Shown: one piece after another, positions 41,038 through 50,306 of the stretch
How the letters are laid out: each line of letters opens with the position of its first letter
How positions within the stretch are numbered: position 1 is the stretch's first letter
NCBI RefSeq assembly: GCF_004366635.1
Contig: NZ_SORN01000001.1
Span: forward strand, 758,435-822,434
DNA from: Roseinatronobacter bogoriensis DSM 18756
Lineage (GTDB): Bacteria; Pseudomonadota; Alphaproteobacteria; Rhodobacterales; Rhodobacteraceae
Direction: 5' to 3'
DNA: 64,000 nucleotides
The notes under the pieces: generated by a model
Databases searched by the model: none
What the model saw: the letters and a program-made list of their open reading frames with translations, nothing else
What the model was told of the DNA's origin: nothing
Program-made: the position numbers and the translations under genes

Positions 41038-43233
41038 ATGAGTGATTTTCACTATTCCACCGACGCCGATGGCGTGGCCACCGTTTCCTGGGATATTCCG
41101 AACAAGTCGATGAATGTCCTGTCGATGGAGGGTCTGCGCGAGTTGGATGCGCATATCGACAGCGCGCTTGCCGATGACGCGGTCAAAGGGGTGATCATCA
41201 CCTCGGCCAAGGCGGATTTTGCGGGCGGCATGGACCTGAATGTCATTGCCAAGATGAAGGAAATGGCAGGCGACCACCCCGAGAAAGGGCTGTTTGAAGG
41301 CATCATGTCAATGCACCAGACCCTGCGCAAGATCGAACGCGCGGGCATGGACCCCAAGACCCTGAAAGGTGGCAAGCCGATCGTCGCGGCCCTGCCTGGC
41401 ACGGCGCTGGGCATCGGGCTGGAGATTCCGCTGGCCTGTCACCGCATTATTGCGGCGGATAACCCCAAGGCCAAGATCGGCCTGCCTGAAATCATGGTCG
41501 GAATCTTTCCTGGTGCAGGGGGCACCACGCGGCTGGCACGCAAGCTTGGCGCGATGGGCGCGGCACCCTTCTTGCTGGAGGGCAAGCTGTCAGAGCCGAA
41601 AAAGGCCAAATCTGCGGGACTGATTGATGAAGTCGTGCCTGCCGATACCCTGCTGTCCCGCGCGAAGGAATGGGTTCTGGGCGCGGCAGATGCCGATCTG
41701 GTCAAACCCTGGGACGCCAAAGGTTATAAAATGCCCGGTGGCGCGCCCTATCACCCGGCTGGATTCATGACCTTTGTGGGCGCTTCGGCCATGATCAACG
41801 GCAAGACCCAAGGGGTTTACCCTGCCGCCAAGGCGCTGCTCTCGGCAGTGTATGAGGGGGCCTTGGTCCCCTTCGACACCGCCCTGAAGATCGAGGCACG
41901 CTGGTTTGTGCATGTGCTGATGAACCCGAGTTCCAGCGCCATGATCCGGTCCTTGTTCATCAATAAGGAAGCCTTGGAGAAAGGGGCGAACCGGCCCGCC
42001 CTTGACGACCAGAAAGTTGCCAGACTGGGCATTCTGGGCGCAGGCATGATGGGCGCTGGCATTGCCTATGTTGCGGCCAATGCCGGAATAGAGGTCGTGC
42101 TGATCGATGCCGAACAAACCTCTGCCGACAAGGGCAAGGCCCATGCCGAGGGTATTCTGGACAAGGGCATGAAACGCGGCAAGGTCAGCGCTGAGAAGAA
42201 AGCCGAGGTGCTGGGCCGCATAACCCCCACAACCGATTACGCCGCGCTGGAAGGGTGCGATCTGGTGGTCGAGGCGGTGTTCGAAGACCCCAAGGTGAAA
42301 GCCGAGGTCACCGCAAAGGCAGAGGCTGTTCTGGGCAAAGACGCGATCTTTGCCACCAATACCTCAACCCTGCCGATCACCGATCTGGCCAAAGCGTCCG
42401 ACCGTCCTGAGAACTATATCGGCATTCATTTCTTCAGCCCGGTCGACAAGATGCTGCTGGTCGAGATCATCAAAGGGCGCAAGACCGGCGAACGGGCCGT
42501 GGCCAAGGCGCTGGATTTTGTCCGCCAGATCCGCAAGACACCCATTGTCGTCAACGATGCGCGGTTTTTCTATGCCAATCGCTGTATCATTCCCTACCTG
42601 AACGAGGGGATGCGCATGGTGCGCGAGGGGGTAGCGCCTGCGCTGGTCGAGAATGCTGCGCGTCTTATGGGTATGCCGTTGGGGCCGCTGCAACTGGTCG
42701 ATGAAACCTCGCTGGATCTGGGTGCCAAGATTGCCCGCGCCACACGGGCTGCGATGGGCGAAGATTACCCCGATGGCGATGTCGATGAGGTGGTGTTCTG
42801 GATGGTCGAGCAAGGCCGCCTTGGGCGCAAGGCCAAGGCAGGGTTCTACAGCTATGATGACAAGGGCAAGCGCGCGGGGTTGTGGGATGGGCTTGCCACC
42901 CGCTTTCCGCTTGCAGATGATCAGCCCGACCTGCTGACTGTGCAGCACCGACTGATGTTTGCACAAGCGCTGGAAGCCGTGCGCGCGCTGGAAGAAGGGG
43001 TTCTGACCGATATCCGCGAAGGGGATGTGGGCGCAATTCTTGGATGGGGCTTTGCGCCGTGGTCCGGGGGGCCGTTCAGCTGGCTGGATATGCTGGGCGC
43101 GGAATTCGCGGCCTCTGTCAGCGATGATCTGACAGCGCGATTTGGGCCGCGATTCACGACACCCGTCCTGTTGCGCCAAATGGCGGATAGGGGGCGCAGC
43201 TTCTATGCTGCGCCTTCCTCGGAAGCGGCCTGA
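41038..43233 (+). CDS. fadB: Multifunctional enoyl-CoA hydratase / 3-hydroxyacyl-CoA dehydrogenase
   Basis: Alpha subunit of the beta-oxidation complex, 731 aa. Domains in order: enoyl-CoA hydratase/isomerase (about 1-200; SAKADFAGGMDLNVI and PIVAALPGTALGIGLEIPLACHRI, PEIMVGIFPGAGGTTRLARKLG), linker, NAD-binding 3-hydroxyacyl-CoA dehydrogenase (about 328-510; LGILGAGMMGAGIAYVAANAGIEVVLID and IGIHFFSPVDKMLLVEII), and the C-terminal dehydrogenase domain (about 510-725; NDARFFYANRCIIPYLNEGMRM). AGGGAGCAGGAC precedes ATG 41038. A terminator hairpin follows. Confidence 0.95.
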   Translation: MSDFHYSTDADGVATVSWDIPNKSMNVLSMEGLRELDAHIDSALADDAVKGVIITSAKADFAGGMDLNVIAKMKEMAGDHPEKGLFEGIMSMHQTLRKIERAGMDPKTLKGGKPIVAALPGTALGIGLEIPLACHRIIAADNPKAKIGLPEIMVGIFPGAGGTTRLARKLGAMGAAPFLLEGKLSEPKKAKSAGLIDEVVPADTLLSRAKEWVLGAADADLVKPWDAKGYKMPGGAPYHPAGFMTFVGASAMINGKTQGVYPAAKALLSAVYEGALVPFDTALKIEARWFVHVLMNPSSSAMIRSLFINKEALEKGANRPALDDQKVARLGILGAGMMGAGIAYVAANAGIEVVLIDAEQTSADKGKAHAEGILDKGMKRGKVSAEKKAEVLGRITPTTDYAALEGCDLVVEAVFEDPKVKAEVTAKAEAVLGKDAIFATNTSTLPITDLAKASDRPENYIGIHFFSPVDKMLLVEIIKGRKTGERAVAKALDFVRQIRKTPIVVNDARFFYANRCIIPYLNEGMRMVREGVAPALVENAARLMGMPLGPLQLVDETSLDLGAKIARATRAAMGEDYPDGDVDEVVFWMVEQGRLGRKAKAGFYSYDDKGKRAGLWDGLATRFPLADDQPDLLTVQHRLMFAQALEAVRALEEGVLTDIREGDVGAILGWGFAPWSGGPFSWLDMLGAEFAASVSDDLTARFGPRFTTPVLLRQMADRGRSFYAAPSSEAA

Positions 43234-43239
43234 GCAAGC

Positions 43240-43267
43240 GTTCCGCGCGGCATTGGTCGCGCGGAGC
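43240..43267. terminator. Convergent terminator after fadB
   Basis: TCCGCGCG (43242-43249) pairs with CGCGCGGA (43258-43265), extended by T-G and G-C pairs to 43240/43267, loop GCATTGGT. Followed by CCTTTAAT. It lies between fadB and the convergent Hint gene. Confidence 0.7.
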
Positions 43268-43269
43268 CT

Positions 43270-43932
43270 TTAATGGGCTTTTTCTGCCTGAACGAGTTTA
43301 AGCAACTGCGCCTGCGTCATGCGCGGGTAAACACTCTCTGCCGCAATCGCCGATTCCGCAAAGGGAGAGAAGCACCCCTCACTTTGTGCTAGCATCAGCA
43401 CCTCACCCTCGGCCTGCACGATTTGTTCGGCCTTGAATGTCAGCATATGCAGCGAAAGATCCGTCATGATCGGGTGTTTGGTGATCCCTTTGTACCCGTC
43501 AAGCAAAACGCAGGGGGCAAGCACGAAGGCGTTGCCAAACATGTCTTCGGCAATGTCGGATTCAAGCACGACTTCCTGCATGGGCAGAATGTTCAAATCC
43601 CTTAGGTTGCCTAGAGCGCCGGCCGGAACAAACATTGTAAATGCCTTGGCCGCCGGGATCTGCGCTTTGCGAAGGACAACTGCGCGGTTCTGAACGACGT
43701 GTTGCATCCCATTGTCAAAGGTCAGGACAGAATCATTCGCCCGCACGCGTTCAATCGGGCACCATCCGGTATCTGTGGCAAGCAATGTCCCGTTCAGCAG
43801 CCCAACCTCGCGCAGCGTATCGCCACTGGTGGGCAGTGCCGGCTTTTTGGGCCGGGCGCTGCGCGAAGACAGGTCCAGAATAGTATTCAGACGATCAGAG
43901 AACATCTCGACAGAAGATGACAGCAAAGACAT
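43270..43932 (-). CDS. Hint-domain-like protein with degenerate active site, copy A
   Basis: Predicted 220 aa protein related to Hint_2 (Hedgehog/intein-like) proteins. Seen: N-terminal unstructured stretch, then GLLNGTLLATDTGWCPIERVRANDSVLTFDNGMQHVVQN (residues 44-82), the Hint opening, and NILPMQEVVLESDIAEDMFGNAFVLAPCVLLDGYKGI (114-150), the position where active Hint proteins have an SPQHR-like motif. The first residue of the domain, Cys in CFTPGT of active members, is Leu here, and the histidine motif is lost. No signal peptide was seen. AAGGAA lies before ATG 43932. It is a paralogue of the next gene; the key motifs fall at identical residue numbers. Confidence 0.72.
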   Translation of the reverse strand: MSLLSSSVEMFSDRLNTILDLSSRSARPKKPALPTSGDTLREVGLLNGTLLATDTGWCPIERVRANDSVLTFDNGMQHVVQNRAVVLRKAQIPAAKAFTMFVPAGALGNLRDLNILPMQEVVLESDIAEDMFGNAFVLAPCVLLDGYKGITKHPIMTDLSLHMLTFKAEQIVQAEGEVLMLAQSEGCFSPFAESAIAAESVYPRMTQAQLLKLVQAEKAH

Positions 43933-44169
43933 GTGCGTTCCTTCGAATCTGGCGGACTGCAAACGAGAGGTGCCAAAAACACTGGCAGTTCCCGAGACAT
44001 TGGCAGGTTGTTGCGACGAGATTTGGCCTGAATTGAGGTAACAATGTGTTCAGCATATTGCGGGGGAACGGCCTAGAAGCGGACCGCGTAGATATGCACG
44101 AGCCCGCTGTAATTGCCTTGTAGGAGTGCCGCTAACGTCACCCCGGAACCTGACGCTTGAGCGCTTGCG
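43933..44169. other. 237-bp intergenic region between the two Hint genes
   Basis: No further gene was seen. It should contain the promoter of copy A, on the minus strand. I see no strong inverted repeat that would mark a terminator for copy B; only the GCGCTTGA/GCGCTTGC tandem near 44160 stands out. Confidence 0.4.
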
Positions 44170-44907
44170 CTAGGTTTCAAGCTTGGTGTTCAGCTCCAGC
44201 CAGGTATCTTCAAGGCTTTGTGCTGCGAAAGCCGGGTGCCGTTCCGACGCTTGGGGGCGCCATTCAGCCAAATACAGCAATTCCGCATATGTCAGCCGGG
44301 GGTAAATGGCGTTGGATTGCGCCATGCCGTCCGACATGGAGCGCACATGTGGCAGCATTTGTCCAAGCGCCAGCATTCCGCCATTGGTGTGGATGATCTG
44401 CTCGTTTTCAAACAGCAGCACCGAAAACTGCAGGTCTGTGTCGAATTGCTGCATATGAATGCCTTTATAGCCATCCAGCAGGTGGCATGGCATCAGCACG
44501 AAGGGGTCACCATACAGGGCTTCGGCACGGTCTGATTCGACGATGACTTCCTGCATCGGCAGAATGTTCATGTCGACACGGTTGCCAAGTGCACCCTTGG
44601 GTACAAACATGGTAAACGCTTTTTTTGTGGACAGGTCTGCCCGCTTCAGCGTTACGCTTTGGTTTGCGGCGACAGGTTGCATGCCGTTGTCAAAAGTCAG
44701 GACCAGATCACCCGGACCAATCTGGTCCGCAGGCACCCAACCGTTCTGATTTGCAACAAGTGTTCCCGCAAGCAAGCCACTTTCAAGCAAGACGTCGTCC
44801 ACAGTATTGGGGCGCAACGCCTCGTAGAACGGGGCAGGGCTGGTCTCTTTGAAAATGCTGCCAATACGCGCAACGAACTGATGTACTGAGGGATCAAGGG
44901 AAATCAT
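44170..44907 (-). CDS. Hint-domain-like protein with degenerate active site, copy B
   Basis: Paralogue of copy A, 245 aa. Seen: GLLAGTLVANQNGWVPADQIGPGDLVLTFDNGMQPVAANQ (44-83), KKAFTMFVPKGALGN (95-109), NILPMQEVIVESDRAEALYGDPFVLMPCHLLDGYKGI (114-150). It shares with copy A the blocks KAFTMFVP-GALGN, NILPMQEV and LLDGYKGI at the same residue numbers. The GPGDLVLTFDNG turn is better preserved than in copy A, but the catalytic Cys and the SPQH-type His are absent in both. The C-terminus is about 25 residues longer. AGAGGATACGCTT precedes ATG 44907. It is divergent from the acyl-CoA ligase at 45102. Function unknown. Confidence 0.72.
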   Translation of the reverse strand: MISLDPSVHQFVARIGSIFKETSPAPFYEALRPNTVDDVLLESGLLAGTLVANQNGWVPADQIGPGDLVLTFDNGMQPVAANQSVTLKRADLSTKKAFTMFVPKGALGNRVDMNILPMQEVIVESDRAEALYGDPFVLMPCHLLDGYKGIHMQQFDTDLQFSVLLFENEQIIHTNGGMLALGQMLPHVRSMSDGMAQSNAIYPRLTYAELLYLAEWRPQASERHPAFAAQSLEDTWLELNTKLET

Positions 44908-45101
44908 AAGCGTATCCTCTTATCTCAGTGTTTTGGGCAATGGCCCCATTTTGTGAGTATTGTATGCAAGTGCGAAACGGCAAAAACGCGATATATTCTG
45001 GACATTTTCGTGTCATGCGATTCAATGATGGGTGTTGCGACCTATTTTGGTCGCCGGGCGGCTGAACAGATGACGGTATTATTGCTTTGGGAGGGGCAAG
45101 A

Positions 45102-46727
45102 ATGGGTTGGTTGGACAATGAAACGGGACTCGAGAAAACCGCCGCAAACCATGCGGCACTGACGCCCCTGACACATCTGCGCCGCGCCGCTGATCTGTTC
45201 GCCACGCGTGAGGCGTTGGTATATGGGCACACGCGGCGCAGCTACGCGCAATATTACGCGAGGGTCTCACAACTGGCCTCTGCGCTGGTGGGGGCCGGTG
45301 TAATGCCGGGCAATGTGGTGGCCACGCTTCTGCCCAATATCCCCCCCCATGCCGAGGCGCATTTCGGCATTCCCGCCTGTGGGGCCGTGCTGAACGCGAT
45401 CAATACCCGGCTGGAAGCGGATACCGTCGCCTATATTCTGGAACATGGCGGGGCCAAGGTCTTGCTGGTCGATACCGAATTTCTTGACCTTGCGCATGAC
45501 GCCTGCGCCACCCTCTCGCAACCGCCCCTTCTGATCGAGGTTGCCGACACAGAGGCAGGCTTTGCCGCTTCCGGCAAACATACCGAATATGAGGCATTTC
45601 TTGCCTCTGGCGATCCGGGTTTTGAGTGGATCATGCCACAGGATGAATGGGAAAGTCTGGCGCTGAACTACACATCGGGCACAACCGGGCGGCCCAAGGG
45701 TGTGGTCTATCACCATCGCGGGGCCTATCTGTCCACGCTGTCACAACCCATCTCATGGCGGATGACGCTTTATCCGCGCTATCTGACTATTGTGCCCATG
45801 TTCCACTGCAATGCCTGGTGCCACCCCTGGATGATCCCGGTTCTGGGCGGCACTGTCATCTGCCTGCGCGACATTACCGCCAGGGGAATCTATCAGGCCA
45901 TCAGCACCGAAGGGGCAACTCATTTCGGGGGCGCGCCGATCGTCTTGCAGACCATCATCAACGCGCAGGAGTCTGATCGTTTGCCCTTCGATCATGTGGT
46001 CGAAGTCTTTACCGCAGGCGCGCCACCGCCCGCCGCCACGCTGGCCGCGATAGAACCGCTGGGCTTCAACGTCACACAGGTTTACGGGCTGACGGAAACC
46101 TATGGCCCCGCAACCGAATGCCTGTGGCATGATGGCTTTGACGCGCTGCCCGATGATGACCGCGCCGAGGTCAAGGCGCGCACGGGCGTTGCCATGCCCT
46201 TCATGGACGGGGTCTGCGTCATGACCCCCGAAACCATGCAGCCGGTCACGCGCGACGGCGCCGCCCTTGGCGAGATCATGCATCGCGGCAATGGCGTGAT
46301 GAAAGGGTATTACAAGAACCCCGAAGCAACCGCCGAGGCATTTCGCGGTGGCTGGTTCCATTCCGGCGATATCGCCTTCCAGTATAGCGACGGCTATATC
46401 AAGATCGCCGACCGCGCCAAGGACATCATCATCTCAGGCGGCGAGAATGTCTCTTCCGTAGAGGTGGAGGGCGTCTTGATGAAACACCCGGCCGTGCAAC
46501 TTGCCGCAGTCGTCGCCAAACCCGATGAGAAATGGGGCGAAGTGCCCTGCGCCTGCATCGAGGTGAAAAACGGGGTGGATGTGACCGAGGCCGAGTTGAT
46601 CGCCTTTTGCCGCACCAAACTGGCCGGGTTCAAAACACCAAAGCGCGTGATCTTCATGGACCTGCCCAAAACCTCGACCGGGAAAATCCAGAAATTCGAG
46701 TTGCGCGGACAGGTGCGCGATATCTGA
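45102..46727 (+). CDS. Acyl-CoA synthetase (AMP-forming), medium-chain or DmdB-like
   Basis: Adenylate-forming ligase that makes acyl-CoA from a carboxylic acid, 541 aa. Seen: P-loop NYTSGTTGRPKGVVYHHRGAY, the A4 motif region TIVPMFHCNAWCHPW, VYGLTETYGP, GWFHSGDIAFQYSDGYIKIADRAKDIIISGGENVSSVEVE, and the C-terminal catalytic Lys in PKTSTGKIQKFELRG. Family knowledge: proteins of this size and these motifs in roseobacters are annotated as medium-chain fatty acyl-CoA ligases or 3-methylmercaptopropionyl-CoA ligases (DmdB). The sequence alone does not choose, and no dmdC or dmdD gene was identified nearby. ATG 45102 has GGGAGGGG upstream. It fits the adjacent beta-oxidation genes. Confidence 0.88.
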   Translation: MGWLDNETGLEKTAANHAALTPLTHLRRAADLFATREALVYGHTRRSYAQYYARVSQLASALVGAGVMPGNVVATLLPNIPPHAEAHFGIPACGAVLNAINTRLEADTVAYILEHGGAKVLLVDTEFLDLAHDACATLSQPPLLIEVADTEAGFAASGKHTEYEAFLASGDPGFEWIMPQDEWESLALNYTSGTTGRPKGVVYHHRGAYLSTLSQPISWRMTLYPRYLTIVPMFHCNAWCHPWMIPVLGGTVICLRDITARGIYQAISTEGATHFGGAPIVLQTIINAQESDRLPFDHVVEVFTAGAPPPAATLAAIEPLGFNVTQVYGLTETYGPATECLWHDGFDALPDDDRAEVKARTGVAMPFMDGVCVMTPETMQPVTRDGAALGEIMHRGNGVMKGYYKNPEATAEAFRGGWFHSGDIAFQYSDGYIKIADRAKDIIISGGENVSSVEVEGVLMKHPAVQLAAVVAKPDEKWGEVPCACIEVKNGVDVTEAELIAFCRTKLAGFKTPKRVIFMDLPKTSTGKIQKFELRGQVRDI

Positions 46728-46790
46728 GCGCTGGTCTTGGGAATCACCTTGATGTAAGATCATGCAAAATAACAAGAGCAGGCAGGCGGC

Positions 46791-47831
46791 ATGACCGCGC
46801 TCGATCAATATCGCAGACTCGAAGGTCCGGGATTATGGGCCGCCTCTGGTGATGACCAGAGGCGCGAAGTGGTGGTCAGTTTCGGCGAATCCACATTGGT
46901 CATTGCCGACAGCCGCAGCCTGATCGTGCTCAGCCATTGGTCCCTTCCCGCAGTGAAGCGCCTGAATCCGGGCAAGCGCCCGGCGCTTTACAGCCCCGAA
47001 GGTGACGCGGGCGAAGTGCTGGAACTGGATGATGACTGGCTGATTGATGCGCTGAAAGTGGTGCAAGCCGCCTTGTCCCCGCCCCGCAGCCTGTTTTCGC
47101 GCTTGCGCAGGCCGGTTCTGACCGCGCTCAGCCTTGGGGTCGTGCTGGCCGCAGCACTGATCGTGCCGCCTGCGCTGGTCAATCATACGGCCTCTGTCGT
47201 GCCAATGGCGAAACGCGTCGAACTGGCCGACCGGTTGCGCCATGATCTGGTCATCGCGGGCGCGCGGGTGTGTCATAGCCCCTATGGCGACCCTGCTATC
47301 GCCAGCCTGCAACGCCGCCTGTTCCAGACCCCGGCGCAGATCGTGGTCATGCGCGGCCTGCCCATAGATCAGCCGCGCGTCCAGCATGTGATGGGGCGGT
47401 TGTTCCTTCTCGATGCCCGCCTGCTGGACGAAGCTGAAAGCCCCGAAGCGCTTGCCGGTGCCTTGCTTCTGGCCGCACAACGCAACGCTGATGATGATCC
47501 GATGCACCCGCTGTTGCGCCATGCCGGTGTGGTGGCGACGTTCCGGCTTCTCACATCGGCGGAAATGCCGGAATCTGCAATGGCAGGCTATGCGCGGGCA
47601 CTGTTGCGCGAACCGCTGGCCGTGCCAGAGGCAAGCGCCGTGCTGGAACGTTTTGCCCGCGCCGAACTGTCCACCCGCCCATTGGTCGATAATCCCTATC
47701 CGCTGGACCCAGCGCTGGATCAGCTTGGACCGGCCCTGCGTGCGGGCGACCCGATGGCCGGAGAGCCACCGCAATCAGCCCTGCTCAATGATGGGCAATG
47801 GGTCAGCCTGTTGAATATCTGTGACGGCTGA
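46791..47831 (+). CDS. Hypothetical single-pass membrane protein, possibly a degenerate peptidase-like protein
   Basis: 346 aa, not recognised. Seen: a cytoplasmic N-terminal domain of about 105 residues (RREVVVSFGESTLVIADSRSLIVLSHWSLPAVKRLNPG, then ALYSPEGDAGEVLELDDDWLIDAL, which resembles a beta-rich PH-like fold), one transmembrane helix at about 108-130, then a periplasmic domain (about 140-346). The periplasmic part contains MGRLFLLDARLLDEAESPEALAGALLLAAQRN, which recalls the layout of M48 metallopeptidases (an active-site helix after 'I-N-LL-E'), but the HExxH motif is absent. I infer an inactive peptidase-like scaffold with low confidence. Confidence 0.6.
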   Translation: MTALDQYRRLEGPGLWAASGDDQRREVVVSFGESTLVIADSRSLIVLSHWSLPAVKRLNPGKRPALYSPEGDAGEVLELDDDWLIDALKVVQAALSPPRSLFSRLRRPVLTALSLGVVLAAALIVPPALVNHTASVVPMAKRVELADRLRHDLVIAGARVCHSPYGDPAIASLQRRLFQTPAQIVVMRGLPIDQPRVQHVMGRLFLLDARLLDEAESPEALAGALLLAAQRNADDDPMHPLLRHAGVVATFRLLTSAEMPESAMAGYARALLREPLAVPEASAVLERFARAELSTRPLVDNPYPLDPALDQLGPALRAGDPMAGEPPQSALLNDGQWVSLLNICDG

Positions 47832-47872
47832 GCCCTCGGGCGATACAGCCTGACACGCGCGCCTAAGAGATG

Positions 47873-49393
47873 CTATCGGCGTAAGCCCGCCGTGATCCGG
47901 CTGGCCGCAACTGCACCGCCCAGCAAAATCGCCAGCAGCCCCAGCAAGGGCCAGTCACCAAAGCGCGCATAGACTGTGGGCGGCAAGGCACCGGGAATGG
48001 TGCCGTCCACATAGCCCGTTTCCCCCAAGCCCAGCTCCGCCACGATGCCGCCGCGCGCGTCAATAAAGGCAGACACGCCAGTATTGGCCACGCGCAACAC
48101 CGGCAAACCCTGTTCGACCGCGCGAAGGCGCGCTTGCGCCAAGTGCTGGAACGGGCCAGTCAATTCGCCGAACCATGCGTCATTTGTGACCTGCAACACC
48201 CAGTCCGGCCGCGTTTCAGTCCGCAAGTGCCGTGGAAAGATCGACTCATAGCAGATCAGCGGCAGCGCCACCCCCAGCGGCCCCAGATCCAGCAGGGCAG
48301 GGCCGGGGCCGGGGCTGTAGCCCAGCAGCGCACGCCCCGCCAGCCCGCCGACAGGCGTGCCCATCAGAAATTCGGAAAAGGGGATATATTCGCCAAAGGG
48401 CACAAGATGGTGCTTGTCATAGATATGCGTGACCTCTGCCTGCGTGGTCAGCACGGCAAGGCTGTTGAAATAGCGGCCATCCTCGATGCGCTGCACCCCG
48501 AACCCGACCCGCGTGTCCGGCCCGTGCTGTGCGGCGGCCTCTGCGATCATCTCAAGCCCTTCGCCTGCATATTCCAACAGGAACGGAACTGAAGTTTCAG
48601 GCCAGAGGATCAATTCTGGCGCAGCCTCGGCAGGGCTTTCGGTCTGGTCCAGCAGCCGATTGAAGAACAAAAACCGGTTCTCTTCCAGCCATTTCTCGGA
48701 TTGCGGGGCATTGGGCTGCGCCAGTCGTACCACATTTTCGCGCGCTTCGGGAAGGCTGGTTGGCGCACTGCCCCAGACCCACAACCCGGCGAGGGCGGCC
48801 AGCGCGCCCGCTGTCCCCGCCCCGCGCATCGCCCAGCTTCGGCCCAGAACAGGCGCAACTGCCGCCAGCACGATAATCAGGCTTAATCCACCTGCACCCA
48901 GATAGGCCGCCGCCTGCATCACCGGCGTTCCGATCAGCCCGTGGCCCAGCATGGCCCAAGGGAACCCCGTAAAAACCCAGCCGCGCAACATCTCCAGCGC
49001 GACGATCAGTGTGGCTAACGCCACCAACCGCATCCGGCCCTGCACCAGCCATGCCGCAAGCCAACCTGCAAGGCCCCAGAACAACGCCATGCCGCCCGCC
49101 ATCAGCACCAGCGCGAAAGGGGCCATCCAGCCGTGAATCTCAGGCTCTATGAAAAACGGCTCGATGATCCAGAACAGGGCCGCGCCAAAATATCCGGTGC
49201 CCGCCAGCCACATCCGGCCCGCTATGGCGCGTATCGGCGCGTCAATCGGAAGGATGGCAAATAATGCGGCTAGCGCGGCCAACGACAGCCACCACCAGCC
49301 CAGCGGGGCCTGACCTGTGGCCGCCAGCACACCCAGCCCGCCACAGATCAGGGCAAGCCGCGCGCGCTCGGACCAGCGCAGTCGTGCTGTCAT
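47873..49393 (-). CDS. lnt: Apolipoprotein N-acyltransferase
   Basis: Inner-membrane enzyme that N-acylates the lipoprotein N-terminal Cys, 506 aa. Seen: six to eight hydrophobic segments in the first 200 residues (LALICGGLGVLAATGQAPLGWWWLSLAALAALFAIL etc.), then a periplasmic nitrilase domain with the catalytic triad: Glu in LILWPETSVPF, Lys in YDKHHLVPFGEYIP, Cys in LICYESIFP; a final transmembrane helix near the C-terminus. GGTGGGACA lies before ATG 49393. It lies 25 bp from corC in the miaB-phoH-ybeY-corC-lnt run, the classic alphaproteobacterial order. Confidence 0.95.
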   Translation of the reverse strand: MTARLRWSERARLALICGGLGVLAATGQAPLGWWWLSLAALAALFAILPIDAPIRAIAGRMWLAGTGYFGAALFWIIEPFFIEPEIHGWMAPFALVLMAGGMALFWGLAGWLAAWLVQGRMRLVALATLIVALEMLRGWVFTGFPWAMLGHGLIGTPVMQAAAYLGAGGLSLIIVLAAVAPVLGRSWAMRGAGTAGALAALAGLWVWGSAPTSLPEARENVVRLAQPNAPQSEKWLEENRFLFFNRLLDQTESPAEAAPELILWPETSVPFLLEYAGEGLEMIAEAAAQHGPDTRVGFGVQRIEDGRYFNSLAVLTTQAEVTHIYDKHHLVPFGEYIPFSEFLMGTPVGGLAGRALLGYSPGPGPALLDLGPLGVALPLICYESIFPRHLRTETRPDWVLQVTNDAWFGELTGPFQHLAQARLRAVEQGLPVLRVANTGVSAFIDARGGIVAELGLGETGYVDGTIPGALPPTVYARFGDWPLLGLLAILLGGAVAASRITAGLRR

Positions 49394-49418
49394 TGTCCCA
49401 CCGTCAAATCAGCAGATG

Positions 49419-50291
49419 TCATGACGCCGTATCACGCAAGGCTTCCGGCAGATGCACCCTTAACCGCTTGATCCGGCGCGGTTCTGCATCGACCACCTCG
49501 AATTCCAGACCAGAGGGGTGCGCGATCACCTCGCCACGCACCGGCACCCGGCCCGATAGCAGAAAGACCAGACCGCCCAGCGTGTCGATCTCTTCCTCTT
49601 CTTCCGGGTCGGTCAGCGCAAAGCCCAGTTCATCTTCCAGCGCCGCCAGCGGGGCGCGGGCATTGGCCAGCAGAGAGGCCGCGCCTTCGCGCAGGATGTC
49701 GGCCTCATCCTCGGTGTCGTGTTCGTCCTCGATCTCACCGACAACCTGTTCCAGCAGGTCTTCGATGGTGACAAGCCCGTCAACACCGCCATATTCGTCG
49801 ATAACAAGGGCGAAATGCGTGCGTTCCGCCTGCATCTTGCGCAGCAGCACCGACAGCGGCATGGAAGGCGGCACATACAGGATTGGCCGCAAAATGGCGC
49901 GCAGGTCTATCGCATGATGACCGTTGAACCCATAGCGCAGGGCAAGGTCTTTCAACAGCAACAGGCCCAGCGGGTTGTCCAGCGTCTCGTCATAGACAGG
50001 TATGCGCGAATAACCGGATTCACGGAACTCCGTGACAATATCGGCCAGTTCTGCCCCTTGCTCGATCGCGATGATCTCGGCCTTGGGGATGGCAACATCC
50101 TCGACTTTCAGGCGTTGCAGATTGGCCAGCCCCGGCAGGGTTTGTCCCAAAGCGTGCGCCCGGTCGGGGTTGTCCTCATCATCTGGGGTCAAAGCATCAA
50201 ACAGGCGGCCAAACAGGCCACGCGTGTCACTCTCTCTGGGATCCTCAAGCGCGCGTTGCGCCGCTCTAGATCCGTCCGTCGTATCGCCCAT
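49419..50291 (-). CDS. corC: CorC/HlyC family CBS-domain protein
   Basis: Soluble CBS-pair protein linked to Mg/Co homeostasis, 290 aa. Seen: CBS pair VEDVAIPKAEIIAIEQGAELADIVTEFRESGYSRIPVYDETLDNPLGLLLLKDLALRY (about 63-120) with the second CBS through RTHFALVIDEYGGVDGLVTIEDLLEQVVGEIEDEHD (about 155-193), and a C-terminal transporter-associated domain (DTLGGLVFLLSGRVPVRGEVIAHPSGLEFEVVDAEPRRIKRLRV). The full-length hemolysin DUF21 membrane part is missing, as expected for CorC proper. GGAAAGGA lies before ATG 50291. It sits between ybeY and lnt. Confidence 0.93.
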   Translation of the reverse strand: MGDTTDGSRAAQRALEDPRESDTRGLFGRLFDALTPDDEDNPDRAHALGQTLPGLANLQRLKVEDVAIPKAEIIAIEQGAELADIVTEFRESGYSRIPVYDETLDNPLGLLLLKDLALRYGFNGHHAIDLRAILRPILYVPPSMPLSVLLRKMQAERTHFALVIDEYGGVDGLVTIEDLLEQVVGEIEDEHDTEDEADILREGAASLLANARAPLAALEDELGFALTDPEEEEEIDTLGGLVFLLSGRVPVRGEVIAHPSGLEFEVVDAEPRRIKRLRVHLPEALRDTAS

Positions 50292-50306
50292 TTTTCCTTT
50301 CCAGTG

